Origin: Pseudevernia furfuracea
Taxonomy: Eukaryota; Ascomycota; Lecanoromycetes; Lecanorales; Parmeliaceae
Length of the DNA: 64,000 nt
Reading direction: 5' to 3'
Assembly (NCBI GenBank): GCA_022315425.1
Contig: JAIUPT010000029.1
Location: 620,001-684,000, forward strand
Shown here: positions 1 through 11,487 of the stretch, piece after piece
How the letters are laid out: each line of letters begins with the position of its first letter
How positions within the stretch are numbered: the first letter of the stretch is position 1
Made by a program: the position numbers and the translations under genes
Notes under the pieces: generated by a model
The model's database searches: none
Seen by the model: only the letters and a program-made list of their open reading frames with translations
What the model was told of the DNA's origin: nothing

Positions 1-610
1 TCTTTCGCGATGCCCTTGAGGTGAAATCAGCTTCAGAACATCCCCTCAGCGTCAAAGACTAACCCTCAGCGCTCTTGCTTCTAATCTAAAGTCGTTAGTT
101 TCAGAGAAGTGACGCTATTCACCTTGCCTGTGAACGTCAGATCTTCGATTTTCTTTCACTGCTTCTTGTTTCACCCCCTCATATATTCATCGACCTCGTT
201 TTGATAGAAATTGAGTGTGCACCAGGTCTATTTCAAAGAAAACTTTCAAAAAATCGCCTTTTTTCGGAAAATGAAAGTTTTGTATAAAGAATCAGAACGG
301 ATTTTTACATGTCTTCGAATTTGACATAATCGTTTTCAGAACTTGGTTCGAATTTGACATAGTCGTTTTCAGAACTTGATTTCTTCACTTTTGTGAACCG
401 GACTTCGCGCTAACCCGATTGGGGTTTTTTGCGTCGCGAAGTGCGAAAATCGTGTTTTCGCATTTTTGAGTATGCGAGCGAAGGGGAGTGTCAAAATTCG
501 AGTCACGTGACATGGTCACGTGATGCGCTAAGGCGCATCCTCATAGTCGCTCTTTACTCTCGTAGCATTCTATAGTTTACAACTAAGTGTCCTACCACCT
601 ATTCTTGACA
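1..610 (+). mobile_element. Copia retrotransposon copy A, 3' end only
   Basis: The first 488 bases match the region between RNase H and the 3' LTR of copies D (from about 31070), E (from about 39080) and B (reversed, to about 5960). They carry the same 30-base tandem duplication (about 304-372) that copies B and E have and D and F lack. A polypurine run (GAAGGGGAG, 480-488) sits directly before the LTR, as expected for second-strand priming. The element continues beyond the left edge of the window. The base after the LTR starts gypsy relic G3, so copy A appears to have landed in or next to it. Confidence 0.85.
489..610 (+). repeat. Copia 122-bp LTR (copy A, 3' LTR)
   Basis: It starts TGTCA and ends TGACA, a 5-base terminal inverted repeat. 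Inside are two CACGTG palindromes (GTCACGTGAC at 502-511 and GTCACGTGA at 515-523) and a hairpin GATGCGC-TAAG-GCGCATC at 522-539. The same 122-base unit occurs nine times in the window. This copy has the variant GTTTAC about 30 bases from its end, shared with the 3' LTR of copy B. Confidence 0.95.
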
Positions 611-896
611 GTGACGTAGTTATTTAAGTCTAATAGCTTCGAGACTTCATTACTTTCGAGCATTAATTCAACGCCCTCATTGATTAGTCTACACGACAGG
701 TCATACAATATTTTATAAGAGATATCTTTAGATCTGTTAGAGTCGTATCTGCGTTAATAAGAAATCAACGAGCACGCTCTCGTTTCTCGTCTCTTAATTC
801 ACTCTTCGAGCAAATCTAATCAGAAGATTAAACTATCGATCGTGCTTTTCTTCGAGTAACAATTCGCTTCTTCTAAGAATCTATAATTTAAAACTA

Positions 897-2454
897 CTGT
901 CCTGCCCATCACGTAGGTTTTAAGACCAGATATAGTCGATTATATCACCTTACTACTTCAAGCGTTAGGCCGCTCAGAGCACCTTTATAGACGGTTATAA
1001 GAGGGTTGTGAGACGATTGCGTAACCGTCTTCAATTAGTCTTCAATTGTTCTGGACCATGCTGCAACCAGCTTGAGCTGGTTCCACAACTAGACGAGTCT
1101 TCAATTGGTTCTGAACCACCCTGCAACCGACCTGAGCTGGTTGAACAACTAAACGGCAACGATCATATAGCCCGAAAGACCTTCCCTACAACCAAATTAG
1201 GTTTAGTGAAGTTGTCGTGAAGTTATCGTGAAGTTGTGAGTCCGGTTTTGAGTCGAGTGTACAACGAGTGTAAATTGGTTTTAAATTCAGTCGATTTCTA
1301 GCCAATTTCTAGCCAATTTCTAGCCAGTTTCTAATCGATTTCTTAATTTTCAAGAATACATGGCTGCATGGCTGCAATGACTGCAATGGCTGCATCGCGA
1401 CATGGCTGCAGTGACTGCAGTGGCTGCAATGGCTGCAATGACTGCAATGGCTGCAATGGCTACATGGCTCCATGGCTGCAGTGACTGAGATGTCTCCATG
1501 GCTTCATGGCTGCATGACTGCAGTGGCTGCAATGGCTGCATGGCGGCATGACTGCAATGGCTGCAATGGCTGCAATGGCTGCAATGGCTGCAATGGCTGC
1601 AATGGCTACATGGCGGCATGGCTGCAGTGACTGAGATGTCTCCATGGCTCCATGGCTGCATGACTGCAATGGCGGCATGGCGGCATGGCGGCATGACTGC
1701 ATGGCGGCATGACTGCAATGGCTGCAATGGCTGCAATGATTGTAATGGCTGCATGACTGCAATGGCTGCAATGGCTACATGGCTCCATGGCTGCAGTGAC
1801 TGAGATGTCTCCATGGCTTCATGGCTGCATGACTGCAGTGGCTGCAATGGCTGCATGGCGGCATGACTGCAATGGCTGCAATGGCTGCAATGGCTGCAAT
1901 GGCTACATGGCGGCATGGCTGCAGTGACTGAGATGTCTCCATGGCTCCATGGCTGCATGACTGCAATGGCGGCATGGCGGCATGGCTGCAATGACTGCAA
2001 TGGCTGCAATGGCTGCAATGGCTACATGGCTCCATGGCTGCAGTGACTGAGATGTCTCCATGGCTCCATGGCTGCATGACTGCAATGGCGGCATGGCGGC
2101 ATGGCGGCATAACTGCATGGCGGCATGACTGCAATGGCTGCAATGGCTGCAATGATTGTAATGGCTGCATGACTGCTGTGACTGCTGTGAATAATTGCGA
2201 GACTTAGAATTTTTTTTCAAGTATAGCACCTTCCTAAATAACGAAGAAGACTTTAAATTAATATAACCGTAATATAACCGTTATATAATCGTTACGCAAC
2301 TATTTATAAGAATTTTGTTATATATAACGAGAATATAACTAATCAACGACGAGAATAGAACTATTATATCCCGGTTATATAACTATATATCGTTATGAGA
2401 TCATCATATACTAGTTATATGATGATATTAGAACTTCGCGAAGGGCCCGGACAG
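897..2454 (-). mobile_element. X1, non-autonomous DNA element with a large 9-bp array
   Basis: It runs from CTGTCC to GGACAG with TA on each side (895-896 and 2455-2456). Two more copies, X2 and X3, lie in the opposite orientation with nearly identical ends. Order, read on the minus strand: a short terminus with GGGCCC, an AT-rich stretch of TATAAC-type repeats, a long 9-bp array, a block with two imperfect copies of a palindromic CCAGCTCAAGCTGG-type motif, and the other terminus. It encodes no recognisable transposase. The two-base duplication and short inverted ends suggest a TIR DNA transposon relative. Removing it with one TA joins the G3 frame. It is almost free of the C-to-T decay around it. 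Confidence 0.75.
1360..2190. repeat. 9-bp minisatellite array of X1
   Basis: About 830 bases of TGCAATGGC-type nonamers with variants (TGCATGGCG, TGACTGCAA). A longer-range marker, GCAGTGACTGAGATGTCTCC, recurs about every 130-160 bases (near 1478, 1624, 1792, 1920, 2039). Because the period is nine, several frames stay open and give runs of Cys-Ser-His, Gln-Pro-Leu or Ala-Ile-Ala. Length differences of this array explain most of the size differences among X1, X2 and X3. Confidence 0.9.
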
Positions 2455-3599
2455 TATCGTCTCTTTAATCTCTCGTCGACTGATAATACTTTAGAAGTTA
2501 CGATAACAGACACTTTTATAGATTCATCTGAGAGTATCTCTTCTAGATCTTCGAGTAACTCTCATCGCTCATAAATCTTATTCACATTTATCGACGAGAG
2601 CGTTCGTCGTCGCAGCATTAGTAGAATAACAGACGCAATTGATATTAAATTAATCATCACGAATGTCATTGCTCGCTACGTGAGGGACAATTCATTAAAA
2701 CAAGAATCTTCTGGCCCGTCAGGCCCGTTCGAGAATTTAGGAATTTCAGAAGCAGATGCTGCTGCTACTAACGAAAGCAATAACATCTTATCTCGCTTCC
2801 TTAATAGCGATGTCGAATTCTTCGATCTCTTTTATGACGACAAATCTAGTAATACGACAGCAGAAATAAAATATGCTAAAAAAGAAACTTATTTTCGAGA
2901 TGTCACTGTTTTTATCGATAGAATCAAGAATGTTATTAGAGTTAAAGATGAAGAGCTTCTTCGAAATAATCTTTAGATTTGCTTACGAGACGAAGTTCTG
3001 AAATAATATATATATTAGCTTACGAACAACGAAAAAAGACTGCTGACTTATAATAATAACGTCGACGAATGAATTACTGCTTTGCTTGAGAGATTTGAAT
3101 TTATTAAGATATCAGATATGATCACTATCGTCAAGAAACGATACACACTCAACGACGTTATAAGATATCGTGAGTCACGTGAGTATATCATAACAATTAT
3201 TAGAGCTGCTAAGATAGCGAAGCTTGATGATACACATAATTAGCTCGACATCATCTGAAACGATCTCGACGTGAAATTTTAATCTGACATAGATTCGTCT
3301 ATAGTATAGACGACGTTAAATCAATTTCTTATCGTTATTAATTTGAGAAAGAATTAATAATGAACAAAGGCTTTCAGAATAACAAGATCTAATAATATAA
3401 GTAATGCTCCTCGCATGACAAATTCATCTCATAGAGACAACTTTAGTTAGTATAATAATCAAGCTAGAAACATGTCTAATCGACCTACGAATTCCGATTT
3501 TCAGAATTTCGAGTGATTATAGCAGTTCTCAGCTTTCCTCTATTAGAACTTTCAAGCTTATAATTACTAGATTGCCCCTCATATAAGTTTCAAGTCAGA

Positions 3600-3995
3600 A
3601 AACTACTCGCCAGACAGCGAGATAAACAGCGAGATGACATCACGTCGTGCTAAGAACAATCACTTGTTAAACATCCGCTCTGGAGCGAGTAGGAAATGGC
3701 TGGAAAGCGGCTGAAGAACGGCTGTTAATTAGCTGCCCAATGGTTTCACGTTGAACGGATCTCCAACATCTTTCACTAAAACCCCCCCTGGACTAAACTC
3801 CGTTATGAAGATATTGTTAATATGCTGTGACTCTGAATTGATAGCAACTATCAAATCTTCTTTAAACCTTCTTCAAACCTTCTTCAATTCACCTTTATCC
3901 CCAATTCATCCTCAATCTTTCTTCAATCAATTTTCAATCCATCCCCAATCCATTCTTAATTCATATCAAATCTAACTTCAAAGGTAATCAACTCC
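3600..3995. other. Little-mutated intergenic patch with a CAATCC/TTCAAT-rich tract
   Basis: No gene is recognised. About 3640-3800 keeps many CC, CA and TGG steps and looks much less decayed than both flanks. About 3855-3990 is a pyrimidine/A-rich tract with repeated TTCTTCAA, CCAATCCAT and TTCAATC words. It lies between the gag tail of G3 and the end of Z1. It could be the terminal region of the Z1 transposon, or a small unrecognised insertion. I could not identify inverted ends. Confidence 0.4.
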
Positions 3996-5356
3996 TCAAT
4001 CACACTTCAATAAATACTTCTCATCGTCATTATTCTGTCAATCAGGCTCATCCGGAGCCTCGATAATGTAGATGCCCTGATGAGATAGCTCAAACAATTC
4101 ATATATGCGCTGTCTTAATGTAAGAATATACACAGACAGATTAAGAACAGGGTTCGCAAGACGCTCTGTCGTATCGACGTCCTCGAAACATGTCTATATT
4201 ACATTAACAACAACAAAACCGTATCTTATTCCTCGGTAGATGTGCAGAAAGCATTGCGCGAGGCATATCTTGATATCATCGATTCTAATATAGTCGCCGA
4301 CAACACATATATGACGCTTATTATGTCTGTTGAAGTCTTTAACAGTTCTTATCTGTAATACACTGAAGTAAAACAACTTACGAATTCGTGTAAGTCAGTC
4401 TTCTATATCATTTCAATGATTTTCGTTCAAAGTTCAATATCTTTAGTTCGTAACATCTCTCGTAGACGTTCATTAGCTTCTACAGAAAAGAATGCTATAG
4501 AGGCATTTTTATTAATCTCGCGTTAGATGACATCTGTAACTCTTCGTCAAGTCGAAATTCTATAAGCGAAAGTTGCGTCAGACTGTGTTCAGCGTCTTCA
4601 ATTATTATATGCGCTTTATCGCTATCATTATCAATGTTCTGCTCACTCATAGATATAAAACTCTTCACAAGTGTAGAGCAAATACTATTAATGACCGTTA
4701 ATGCATTCACAATCTCTGAATGAGTCACATTTCAGACTCTCGTCAAGCCCAGTCGTAGAGACTGAGTGACGACGTCGCGAGAGAAGAGATATCTCATAAG
4801 GTTCGACGATGTTGTCTAATCTGTCATATCTTTGAAGATTCTATTATAATTAGTCGAGAGCGCTTGAAAGAAACCCACTGTAAGTACTTATGCTTCAATT
4901 CCCCAGCAAGTACACTCAAATTCATCATCGTTCCGTACTCACGAGTCATAGCGACGAGATGCAGACCTATATAAATATTCGAAAGTGTCAAAAGCTTCTT
5001 ATACTTGTCGTCCTTGAACTTACGTCCTCGTCTACTTAAAGTCTCAATCAATACTTCTTCGGGATCTGAGTTCTCGACAGCTAAGAAAACATCGAATAAC
5101 ATCTTTCTATCAATACCTTCATCTTCCTATTCATCATTATCTTCTCTGACTTCTTCGACTTCTTCAATTCCTGTATTAGTATCTCTGCGAGAGACTTCAG
5201 CAGACTGCATGACATATACTATTAAATTTTAATAAGCTTGTCTCCCCTCAAGAATGATTTGATGAAGTCTCGCGTGATAGATATATCTTTGACTCTCAAC
5301 TAGAGTGTTCGCATAGACAATAAGATCAAATGCCTTGATGATTGCCCTAACAGCCG
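3996..5356 (-). pseudogene. TNP2-like transposase relic Z1, C-terminal part
   Basis: C-terminal third of a protein whose N-terminal part lies at 11636-14301; Copia copy B separates them. Visible stretches include RAIIKAFDLIVYANTLVES near 5350, KYKKLLTLSNIYIGLHL near 5000, and EYGTMMNLSVLAGELKHK. These align residue by residue with relic Z2 (KFEKLLRLSNIYINLYL, EYTTVMNSNMLTKELKHK at about 55650-55760). The end is set by LLKCD followed by TGA at 3996-3998, matching ILKCT-stop in Z2. The reading resembles the C-terminal half of fungal TNP2-type (CACTA-related) transposases, but I could not identify the full catalytic triad. The family is a moderate inference; the homology to Z2 is direct. Confidence 0.55.
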
Positions 5357-5478
5357 TGTCAAGAATAGGTGGTAGGACACTTAGTTGTAAACTATAGAAT
5401 GCTACGAGAGTAAAGAGCGACTATGAGGATGCGCCTTAGCGCATCACGTGACCATGTCACGTGACTCGAATTTTGACA
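5357..5478 (-). repeat. Copia LTR, 3' LTR of copy B
   Basis: 122 bases, TGTCA...TGACA, reversed. It has the variant GTTTAC (read on the element strand), whereas the 5' LTR of the same element has GAAAAC at that place. Confidence 0.95.
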
Positions 5479-5497
5479 CTCCCCTTCGCTCGCATAC

Positions 5498-5944
5498 TCA
5501 AAAATGCGAAAACACGATTTTCGCACTTCGCGACGCAAAAAACCCCAATCGGGTTAGCGCGAAGTCCGATTCACAAAAGTGAAGAAACCAAGTTCTGAAA
5601 ACGACTATGTCAAATTCGAACCAAGTTCTGAAAACGACTATATCAAATTCGAAGACATGTAAAAATCCGTCCTGGTCCTCCATACAAAACTTCCATTTTC
5701 CGGAAAAAGGCGGTTTTTTTGAAAGTTTTCTTTGAAATAGACCTGGTGCACACTCAATTTCTATCAAAACGAGGTCGGTGAATACATGAGGGGGTGGAAC
5801 AAGAAGCAGTGAAAGAAAACTGAAGATCTGACGTTCACAGACAAGGTGAATAGCGTCACTTCTCTGAAACTAGCGACTTCAGATTAGAAGCAAGAGCGCT
5901 GAGGGTTAGTCTTTGACGCTGAGAGAATGTTCTGAGACTGATTT
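5498..5944 (-). other. 3' non-coding region of Copia copy B
   Basis: The region between the end of RNase H and the 3' LTR. It has an 89-codon open frame (5498-5767) with the peptide EFDIVVFRTWF twice, from a 30-base tandem duplication. The frame is also open in copy E (39295-39549) but broken in A, D and F, and has no Copia counterpart, so it is not called a gene. A polypurine tract abuts the LTR. Confidence 0.6.
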
Positions 5945-7640
5945 CACCCCAAGGGCATCGCGAAAGATAACGAATTTGTCGAGACAGAGGGCTTTGATGA
6001 GACCGTCGACCATTTGTTTATTCGTGAATACGAATTGCATGTTCACGATGTCGTCATTGACTTTTTCACGCACGAAATGATAAGCGATGTTAATGTGCTT
6101 GATGCGAGCATGGAACTGAGCGTTCTTGACGAGGGCAATTGCGCCCTAATTGTCGCCGAAGATTATAATGACCTTCGAGTCAGAGTTCCGAGGCCGCAGA
6201 AGTTGATTGAGAAGAGTTTTCAGTCAAATAACTTCTTTGATAGTCAACGTTTGATCGATATACTCGGCTTCGCAAGTGAATAACGCGACGATGACTTAAC
6301 GCTTTGATGATCAGCTGATGACGTCGCTATCGACGTTGAATAGATAGTCGAAGATAGATCTTCGGGTCGAGTCGCCAGCCCAATCGGAATCGATGTACCC
6401 GATGAGGGCTTGAAGGGATCCTTTGTACACTAGTTCGTAGTGCACCGTGTCTCTAAGATACCGAAAGATTCGAATCACTGCATTTCAGTGTGTCTGAGTC
6501 GGGTTGACTGAATAGCGGCTGACAAGAGAGACAGCATAGGCGATATCAGGACGAGTTTCTAATATGACATATATGAGAGATCTCACGATAGATTAATAGT
6601 TCTCGCACAGCTTCCTCGGGGCAACATAGCCCTCTTTCGCAGATTGTAACTTGCGACTGATTTTCAGAGACGTAGAGACTGAATTGAGACTTCAACAGTT
6701 GAAATACTTCAAGAAACGAGTGATATAGACTGCTTGTCCCAGGCGAAGGATGTCGACGACACGATCTCTTTTGACGGTTATGCCTAAATAATAGACGCAA
6801 GGTCCCAAGTCGAACATGTGAAACTTGTCATTGAGGGCCTTTTTGATGCGCTGAATGTCGATTTTGCTGAGATCGGTAATTAATATATCGTTCACATAGA
6901 GGGCTACAATAATATCCTTCTTGACGTTCATAAAGACACTCTCGTTCGATTCGATAAATATTAATTCGAGTTTCTTCATGTACTTCGAGAAGTACTGATA
7001 TCAAATTCTGAGAGATTGCTTAAGTTCATAGAGAGTCTTATTCAGCTTGTAAACTTTGATGTCGTTCTTGCTGAAATCATCGAGCTGTCGCACATAAATC
7101 GTCTCTTGAACGTTACCGTAGAGAAAGACGGTTTTGACGTTTATTTGTTTCACGTCTCAGTTCAGGGCCGCTGTCAGGGCAAAGATCGCCTTATAACTCA
7201 TGGGCTTGACCACTGAGGCGAACGTGTTATGGTAGTCACGACCCTTCTGCTGTTCGAAACCTCGAATCACTCAGCGAGCCTTATAGCGAGTGACTTCTCC
7301 AGCGGGGCCTCGCTTCACGGTGTAGACTCAGCGACCTCTTAGAATATGAGCATCTGAAGGCGTCTGAATCAGACATCAAGTATTGTTGTTCATGAGAGAT
7401 TTGTATTCGTCTTGTATGGCGAGCTCTCAGTGCATACGAGAGAGTTGATTGAAAATGACCTGTTGATAGGTCGTCGGCTCGAAAATATTCGACTTATTGA
7501 CATGATTCGTTAGTAACGCAAAGGCCGCGAATGTCCTCGAGAGAGGGTCAGGTGATAGGTCTCGTAGATTCGAAATCGTAGTGTCGGAATGATCAAGAAG
7601 TACCCTTTGAACCGCACTTAGCTCGAGGTCTTCGCGAACC
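5945..7640 (-). pseudogene. Copia reverse transcriptase and RNase H relic (copy B)
   Basis: Reverse transcriptase copies element RNA into DNA, and RNase H removes the RNA strand. The catalytic box reads ALYVNDILIT (about 6885-6915), so the usual YVDD has its first Asp changed to Asn by one G-to-A step. The open piece 6692-6979 continues with FHMFDLGPCVYYLGITVKR, typical of Copia RT. RNase H follows to about 5945, with the HIDIAYHFVREKV-type Copia signature read around 6050-6090 on the minus strand. Several frameshifts and stops prevent a full-length product. Confidence 0.75.
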
Positions 7641-8880
7641 ATTTCGACGATAGTGAGGGAACGAGTTATTCTTTCGATAGCTGATGATGCAGCAATTGAC
7701 CGAGAGGCCCGCGCGGACGCGATCGATGATACGGCTCGTGCGGGGGACGAGGGCTTTGATGTAGGCGTCTGCTTTTCAGCTGGTCATGGGAAATTTGATC
7801 TTGATCTGTTTATTGCAGATGCAGATGCAGTCGTTGAGGGCTTCATGATGAGGGCAATGTCTTTCGAAATGTTAGTAATACGTTATTCATCAAGTGTCTC
7901 CCCTACAGCGAATGTTGATACATAAAGACGTTGTCGCTTGATCGAGAGCTTATGAGCGTTCGTTTTTTCTTCGAGGTTCACAATCAAGGGACGCTTCTCA
8001 ACGAAGTGAACATTATTAACTCGAATAATCTTCTTCTTGATGAGATTATATAGGCGAAAAATGAACTCCCCTTCATATCTCAGAAGGACACACTTTTCGC
8101 TTTTATTCACGAGTTTCTTTTGAATACGCTTTAACGCATAGACGATGAAATTAATCGTTCGCAGATGAGATAAAATGGGCTTTCGATGATGAAAAGCCTC
8201 AAATGACGTTACAATGATTCGAACGTTGAGGGACCGCAACATCAAATAATTGATGATGATCACGATTTCAGGTCAGAAAGACTTGTTGAGCTGGGAACTT
8301 AGCAGTATAGAATACATCTTATATAGCAAGATCTGTTCAAAACGTTCGATCGCCTCGTTCATTTCGAGATTCCCAGATACAGTGAGCTTCTGTCTGATTC
8401 CGCACTGAAGGAGATAATTCAAGAAGACCTTAAACATATACTCTCTCTCATTGTCGAGGCGAATGCGATAGATCTTATAGCCTCGTGACTCTAGAAAGAC
8501 TTTGAAACGTAAGAACATGACAAACGTTTCACTCTTATGACGAATACAGTACACTTCAGAGTAAAAGATGAAATCATTCTTAAATGTCACAAAGTATCTG
8601 CAGTCATTGAATCCAGTAGGGGACAGAGACCCTACGAGATCACTATAAACAAATTCGCCAGACTGCGTTTCTGACTCTGTGAGACTATCATAAGAGACAG
8701 CCTTCTGACGTCTCATAATATAGCATTCGCAGATGTACTCCTCCGCAATGTTCTTGATGAAGTTCACCTCAACGATCATATTTGAGAGCTTGTTCAGATT
8801 GTTCTGACTCAAATGACTCATGCGAGCATGTCAGAGTTGATGAATAAGATTCGAGAGCACACTGTAGACGGTCAGAGCAC
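7641..8880 (-). pseudogene. Copia integrase relic (copy B)
   Basis: Integrase joins element DNA to the genome. The 182-codon open piece 8273-8821 begins in the zinc-binding N-terminal domain (HLSQNNLNKL and CECYIMRRQK). It then shows the catalytic core: Asp in YSDLVGSL, Asp in RLDNEREY and Glu in NEAIERFEQ, with 35 residues between the second Asp and the Glu. So the DD35E triad survives in this copy. The frame goes on after a stop into the piece ending near 7883, which contains HHRKPILSHLRTINFIVYA, typical of the Copia integrase C-terminal part. Confidence 0.8.
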
Positions 8881-8893
8881 TGTTTCGACTCTG

Positions 8894-9376
8894 TCAGAGA
8901 TTCAAAAAGAAGAGATCACGATTACGAGTATCGATAAGCTTCAGATCGTTCTTGATGAGAGTGCACTCTGTCTTATGAAAGAAGACAGCGATGTCGAAGT
9001 TCAGGAGTTTATCGATCGAGAGAAGGTTAACGCCCATATCGAACACATATAAGACATTTCGCAGAGTGACTGTCACACACTCTCCCCTAATCACACAGTC
9101 GAGGCTGATGATGTTATAGTCTTGGGGCTGCACTTCGCTCCCCTCGATGCCCTTGATCGATCGAGAGTAAATCTTTTCGTAGGTGATGAACATCGAACGA
9201 TCCGCGAAAGAATGACGAGAGCAGTCTGAATCTACGACGACTCGAATAAGGAGATTCACGAAATCCGCAGTTATGAGACTATGTTCGAGGGCTTTCGTGA
9301 CGATTAGATTGATGACTTGATCATCAGCCGCATCGAGGATATTGAAGTCGTTCGAGTTGATATTCGAATAGTGCAT
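8894..9376 (-). pseudogene. Copia aspartic protease relic (copy B)
   Basis: This protease would cleave the Gag-Pol precursor. The active-site box reads VVDSDCSRHSF at about 9215-9247, where Copia proteases have D-S-G-C/A; the Gly is changed to Asp by one G-to-A change. Downstream are LRNVLYVFDMGVNLLSIDKL, the normal hydrophobic second half of Copia protease, and the linker into integrase. The open frame is 160 codons. It follows the zinc knuckle of Gag with no separate start, as expected for a single Copia polyprotein. Confidence 0.8.
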
Positions 9377-10745
9377 GGTGGAGTCCAGTTCCTTCAGAAA
9401 GGTATAGTTGATATTGAGATAATCGTTCTTCTCTGGAGCAGAGGCATTGAAAGGCGTCTCTTCGATGCGCTTGCGCTTGTTGCTTGGGGGTTTATTCTCG
9501 AAGTCGAAGATCTTTATCTTCTTCTTCTTTTTCTCTTTCGTTATGAATTTCTCAGACTTGAGATAAGGAAACTTGATTCAGCATTTGATAGGGGGATGTC
9601 TGAATTTGCGATTAGCTGCCTTACACGAAGGGCAGATCTCACGGTTGATGTCAGAGTCGTCGGGGTTATTGAAAGCAGCTTGTTTGCCTTTGCCCTTATC
9701 GTTGCGAACGATATATATGATCAGTTCTTCTTCTTTGAAGGAGATTCTAACTTCTTCGTTCACGACGATCACGACAACCTCTTAAAACTTGACGAACTTG
9801 TTCTCAAAGAGATCATGATTTTGAGTGTAACTTGACTCGAACATGTCGTAAGAGTCGTCAAGTCTCATAAGGAAAATTAGAATTCGCAGGGGCTTCGAAA
9901 TGGCGAGGGATTTATGAAGGCTGATGATCGCATTAAAGGGAACAAGGTTGTTGAGTATCAATCAATTGTTGATATCCTGCTTTCATCGACGATATTTCAG
10001 ATTGAACTTCAAAATGACAATAAAGTTTAGAAAAAAAGCGCTTTCCTCTCCGAGGGGGTCAGTCGCTGAAACTACTAAGGCTAACATGTTTCTTGCGACG
10101 CCTTATGCGCTTGATTCTTCGTCGGCCATGAATGCTGAGAATTGTTGAGAAGGTTTCTAAGAGCGATACGTACGATGTGAATAGTGACGGCGATGATGCC
10201 CAAACGAAAGACTTAGCTTGAGAGACAACTGAGGCGAGAGAGGCGGTAGGGGACGAAGGCCTTGAAGTCGAAGAAGTCGAAGTCGAAGAAGTAATATTCA
10301 GAGGGCTTTTGACACGAAGATCGAATAACTCAGTGTCACTTGAGACACTGAGGGTGTCTTCGTTGACTTCGGATTGAAAGTCAACACTGTTAACGTTCGC
10401 GAAAGCAGTGAGAGTGAAATAGATGCTCTGATCTCCGTCAGAGTTCTCGAGAGTCTTATCGATATCTAACAACTTTTGCTGTTGATCTTCGAGTTCTTAC
10501 ACGAGAAATGAGAAGTGCTTATGCTTGAATCTTCGATAGATACGAGCGATATTGTTGAGATAAAAGGTATTTAGGGGCAAGGAAGATTTGAATTGATCTG
10601 ATTTCCGCTGAAACTATATCGAAGACAATTGCTGAAGGCGTGCAAACCTTCGAAGGGGAATAACGTTCTTCTTATACTGAGTCTTCGATAGAAACTCGAA
10701 TTCAGAATAGTCGCTTCGATGACTACCGTCGTGAGATGAAGCCAT
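9377..10745 (-). pseudogene. Copia gag relic with zinc knuckle (copy B)
   Basis: Gag would form the particle shell and bind element RNA. A possible start is the ATG whose complement is at 10743-10745, reading MASSHDGSHRSDYSEFE. A Ser/Thr/Pro-rich part is open at 10059-10472. A knuckle of the form C-x2-C-x8-H-x4-C (CPSCKAANRKFRHPPIKC) is at 9578-9631. The loop is longer than the standard CX2CX4HX4C, and the same spacing is kept in copies D and E. About 240 bp present in C, D and E are missing near 9930, so the Gag core is deleted here. Confidence 0.7.
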
Positions 10746-10789
10746 ATTCGGCGACAGGATAAAGTCGAATGACGATGAAAAGAATTCGG

Positions 10790-11035
10790 TGACTGGGCCC
10801 CAGCCCTCTTCTTCAGAGGACTTGTGGGCCGAAAGATCTATCTCAACAAGAAATCCTTGTTGTTTTGACCCTCAACAGGCGTATACGCGCTCTGAGTGAA
10901 GATTTGTCGATGACTGGGTCTCAGCTCTCTTCTTCAGAGGACTTGTGAGGTCGAAAGACCTATCTCAACAAGAAATCCTTATTGTTTTGACTCTTAACAG
11001 GCGTATACGCGCTCTGAGTAGAGATTTGTCGATGA
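10790..11035 (-). repeat. 120-bp tandem duplication in the Copia 5' leader (copy B)
   Basis: Two successive units contain GCGTATACGCGCTCTGAGT, the hairpin-like AACAAGAAATCCTTGTTG and a CTCTTCTTCAGAGGACTTGTG block. Copy D also has two units (about 25750-25990), while copies C and E have one. The unit lies in the untranslated leader before gag. Confidence 0.85.
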
Positions 11036-11487
11036 CTGACCAACTCTGAAGTGTGATCAGACGATTTGATGCTGAAGTTCAGCCTCTTGAGTCGTCACAA
11101 TTGATTCGATTCACGTAAACGCTTTATCAACGCTGAAGCGGTGTACACCACGAGGGGAATGTCCTCGTTGGGCGTGTTTAGCGTGTCCCACGCAGGGAAG
11201 CTGACAATGTTTCAGGGGCCTTAGTGGAATTCGATCGCACGGTCGTATGGCGAGTTCGACGTTCGGCGTTCGATTAGATTCGATATGCCGAGGGTCGATT
11301 TGCGGTAGGACTCTCAGCCCCCCGAATTTCAAAGACGATCATTTTGTAGAGGGCAATGCTCATCTCAAGAAGATTAAAAAACAGAGTCTCATAGCTGTCG
11401 CGGCGTCCATTGCGATGAACTCGTGATGCTTAGAGGTCACTGTGGCTCTGGTAGGCATAGGGTATAAGTGAAACAGTCGCCGGGCAA

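Larger units (their letters stand above)
611..3600 (+). pseudogene. Ty3/gypsy gag relic G3, interrupted by X1
   Basis: This is the capsid region of a Ty3/gypsy element. The longest open stretch (2680-2976) holds the typical fungal gypsy Gag pattern FFD...YFRDVTVFIDRIKN, followed by the CLR-like segment and, with in-frame stops, a stretch resembling RF..I......RYTLNDV...RESREYI. Similarity runs on to about 3480, then a polar Gln/Asn-rich tail. The same order is seen in the gag of G1 (minus strand, about 46100-44900). Stops fall at Gln or Trp positions. Element X1 splits the frame at 897-2454. Upstream the relic is cut by the LTR of copy A, so no G3 LTR is visible. Confident as gypsy gag; the exact limits are uncertain. 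Confidence 0.7.

Noticed and set aside
1350..2229. Long Cys/Ser/His-, Met/Ala- or Gln/Pro-rich open frames in the X arrays as genes such as metallothioneins
   Set aside because: A nine-base repeat without stops keeps several frames open on both strands; the frames change between copies and have no recognisable domain.
6014..6283. Plus-strand ORFs over copy B (for example 6014-6283, 7653-7925, 9317-9835)
   Set aside because: They are antisense shadows of the minus-strand Copia RNase H, linker and protease/gag regions; their sense strands carry the recognisable motifs.
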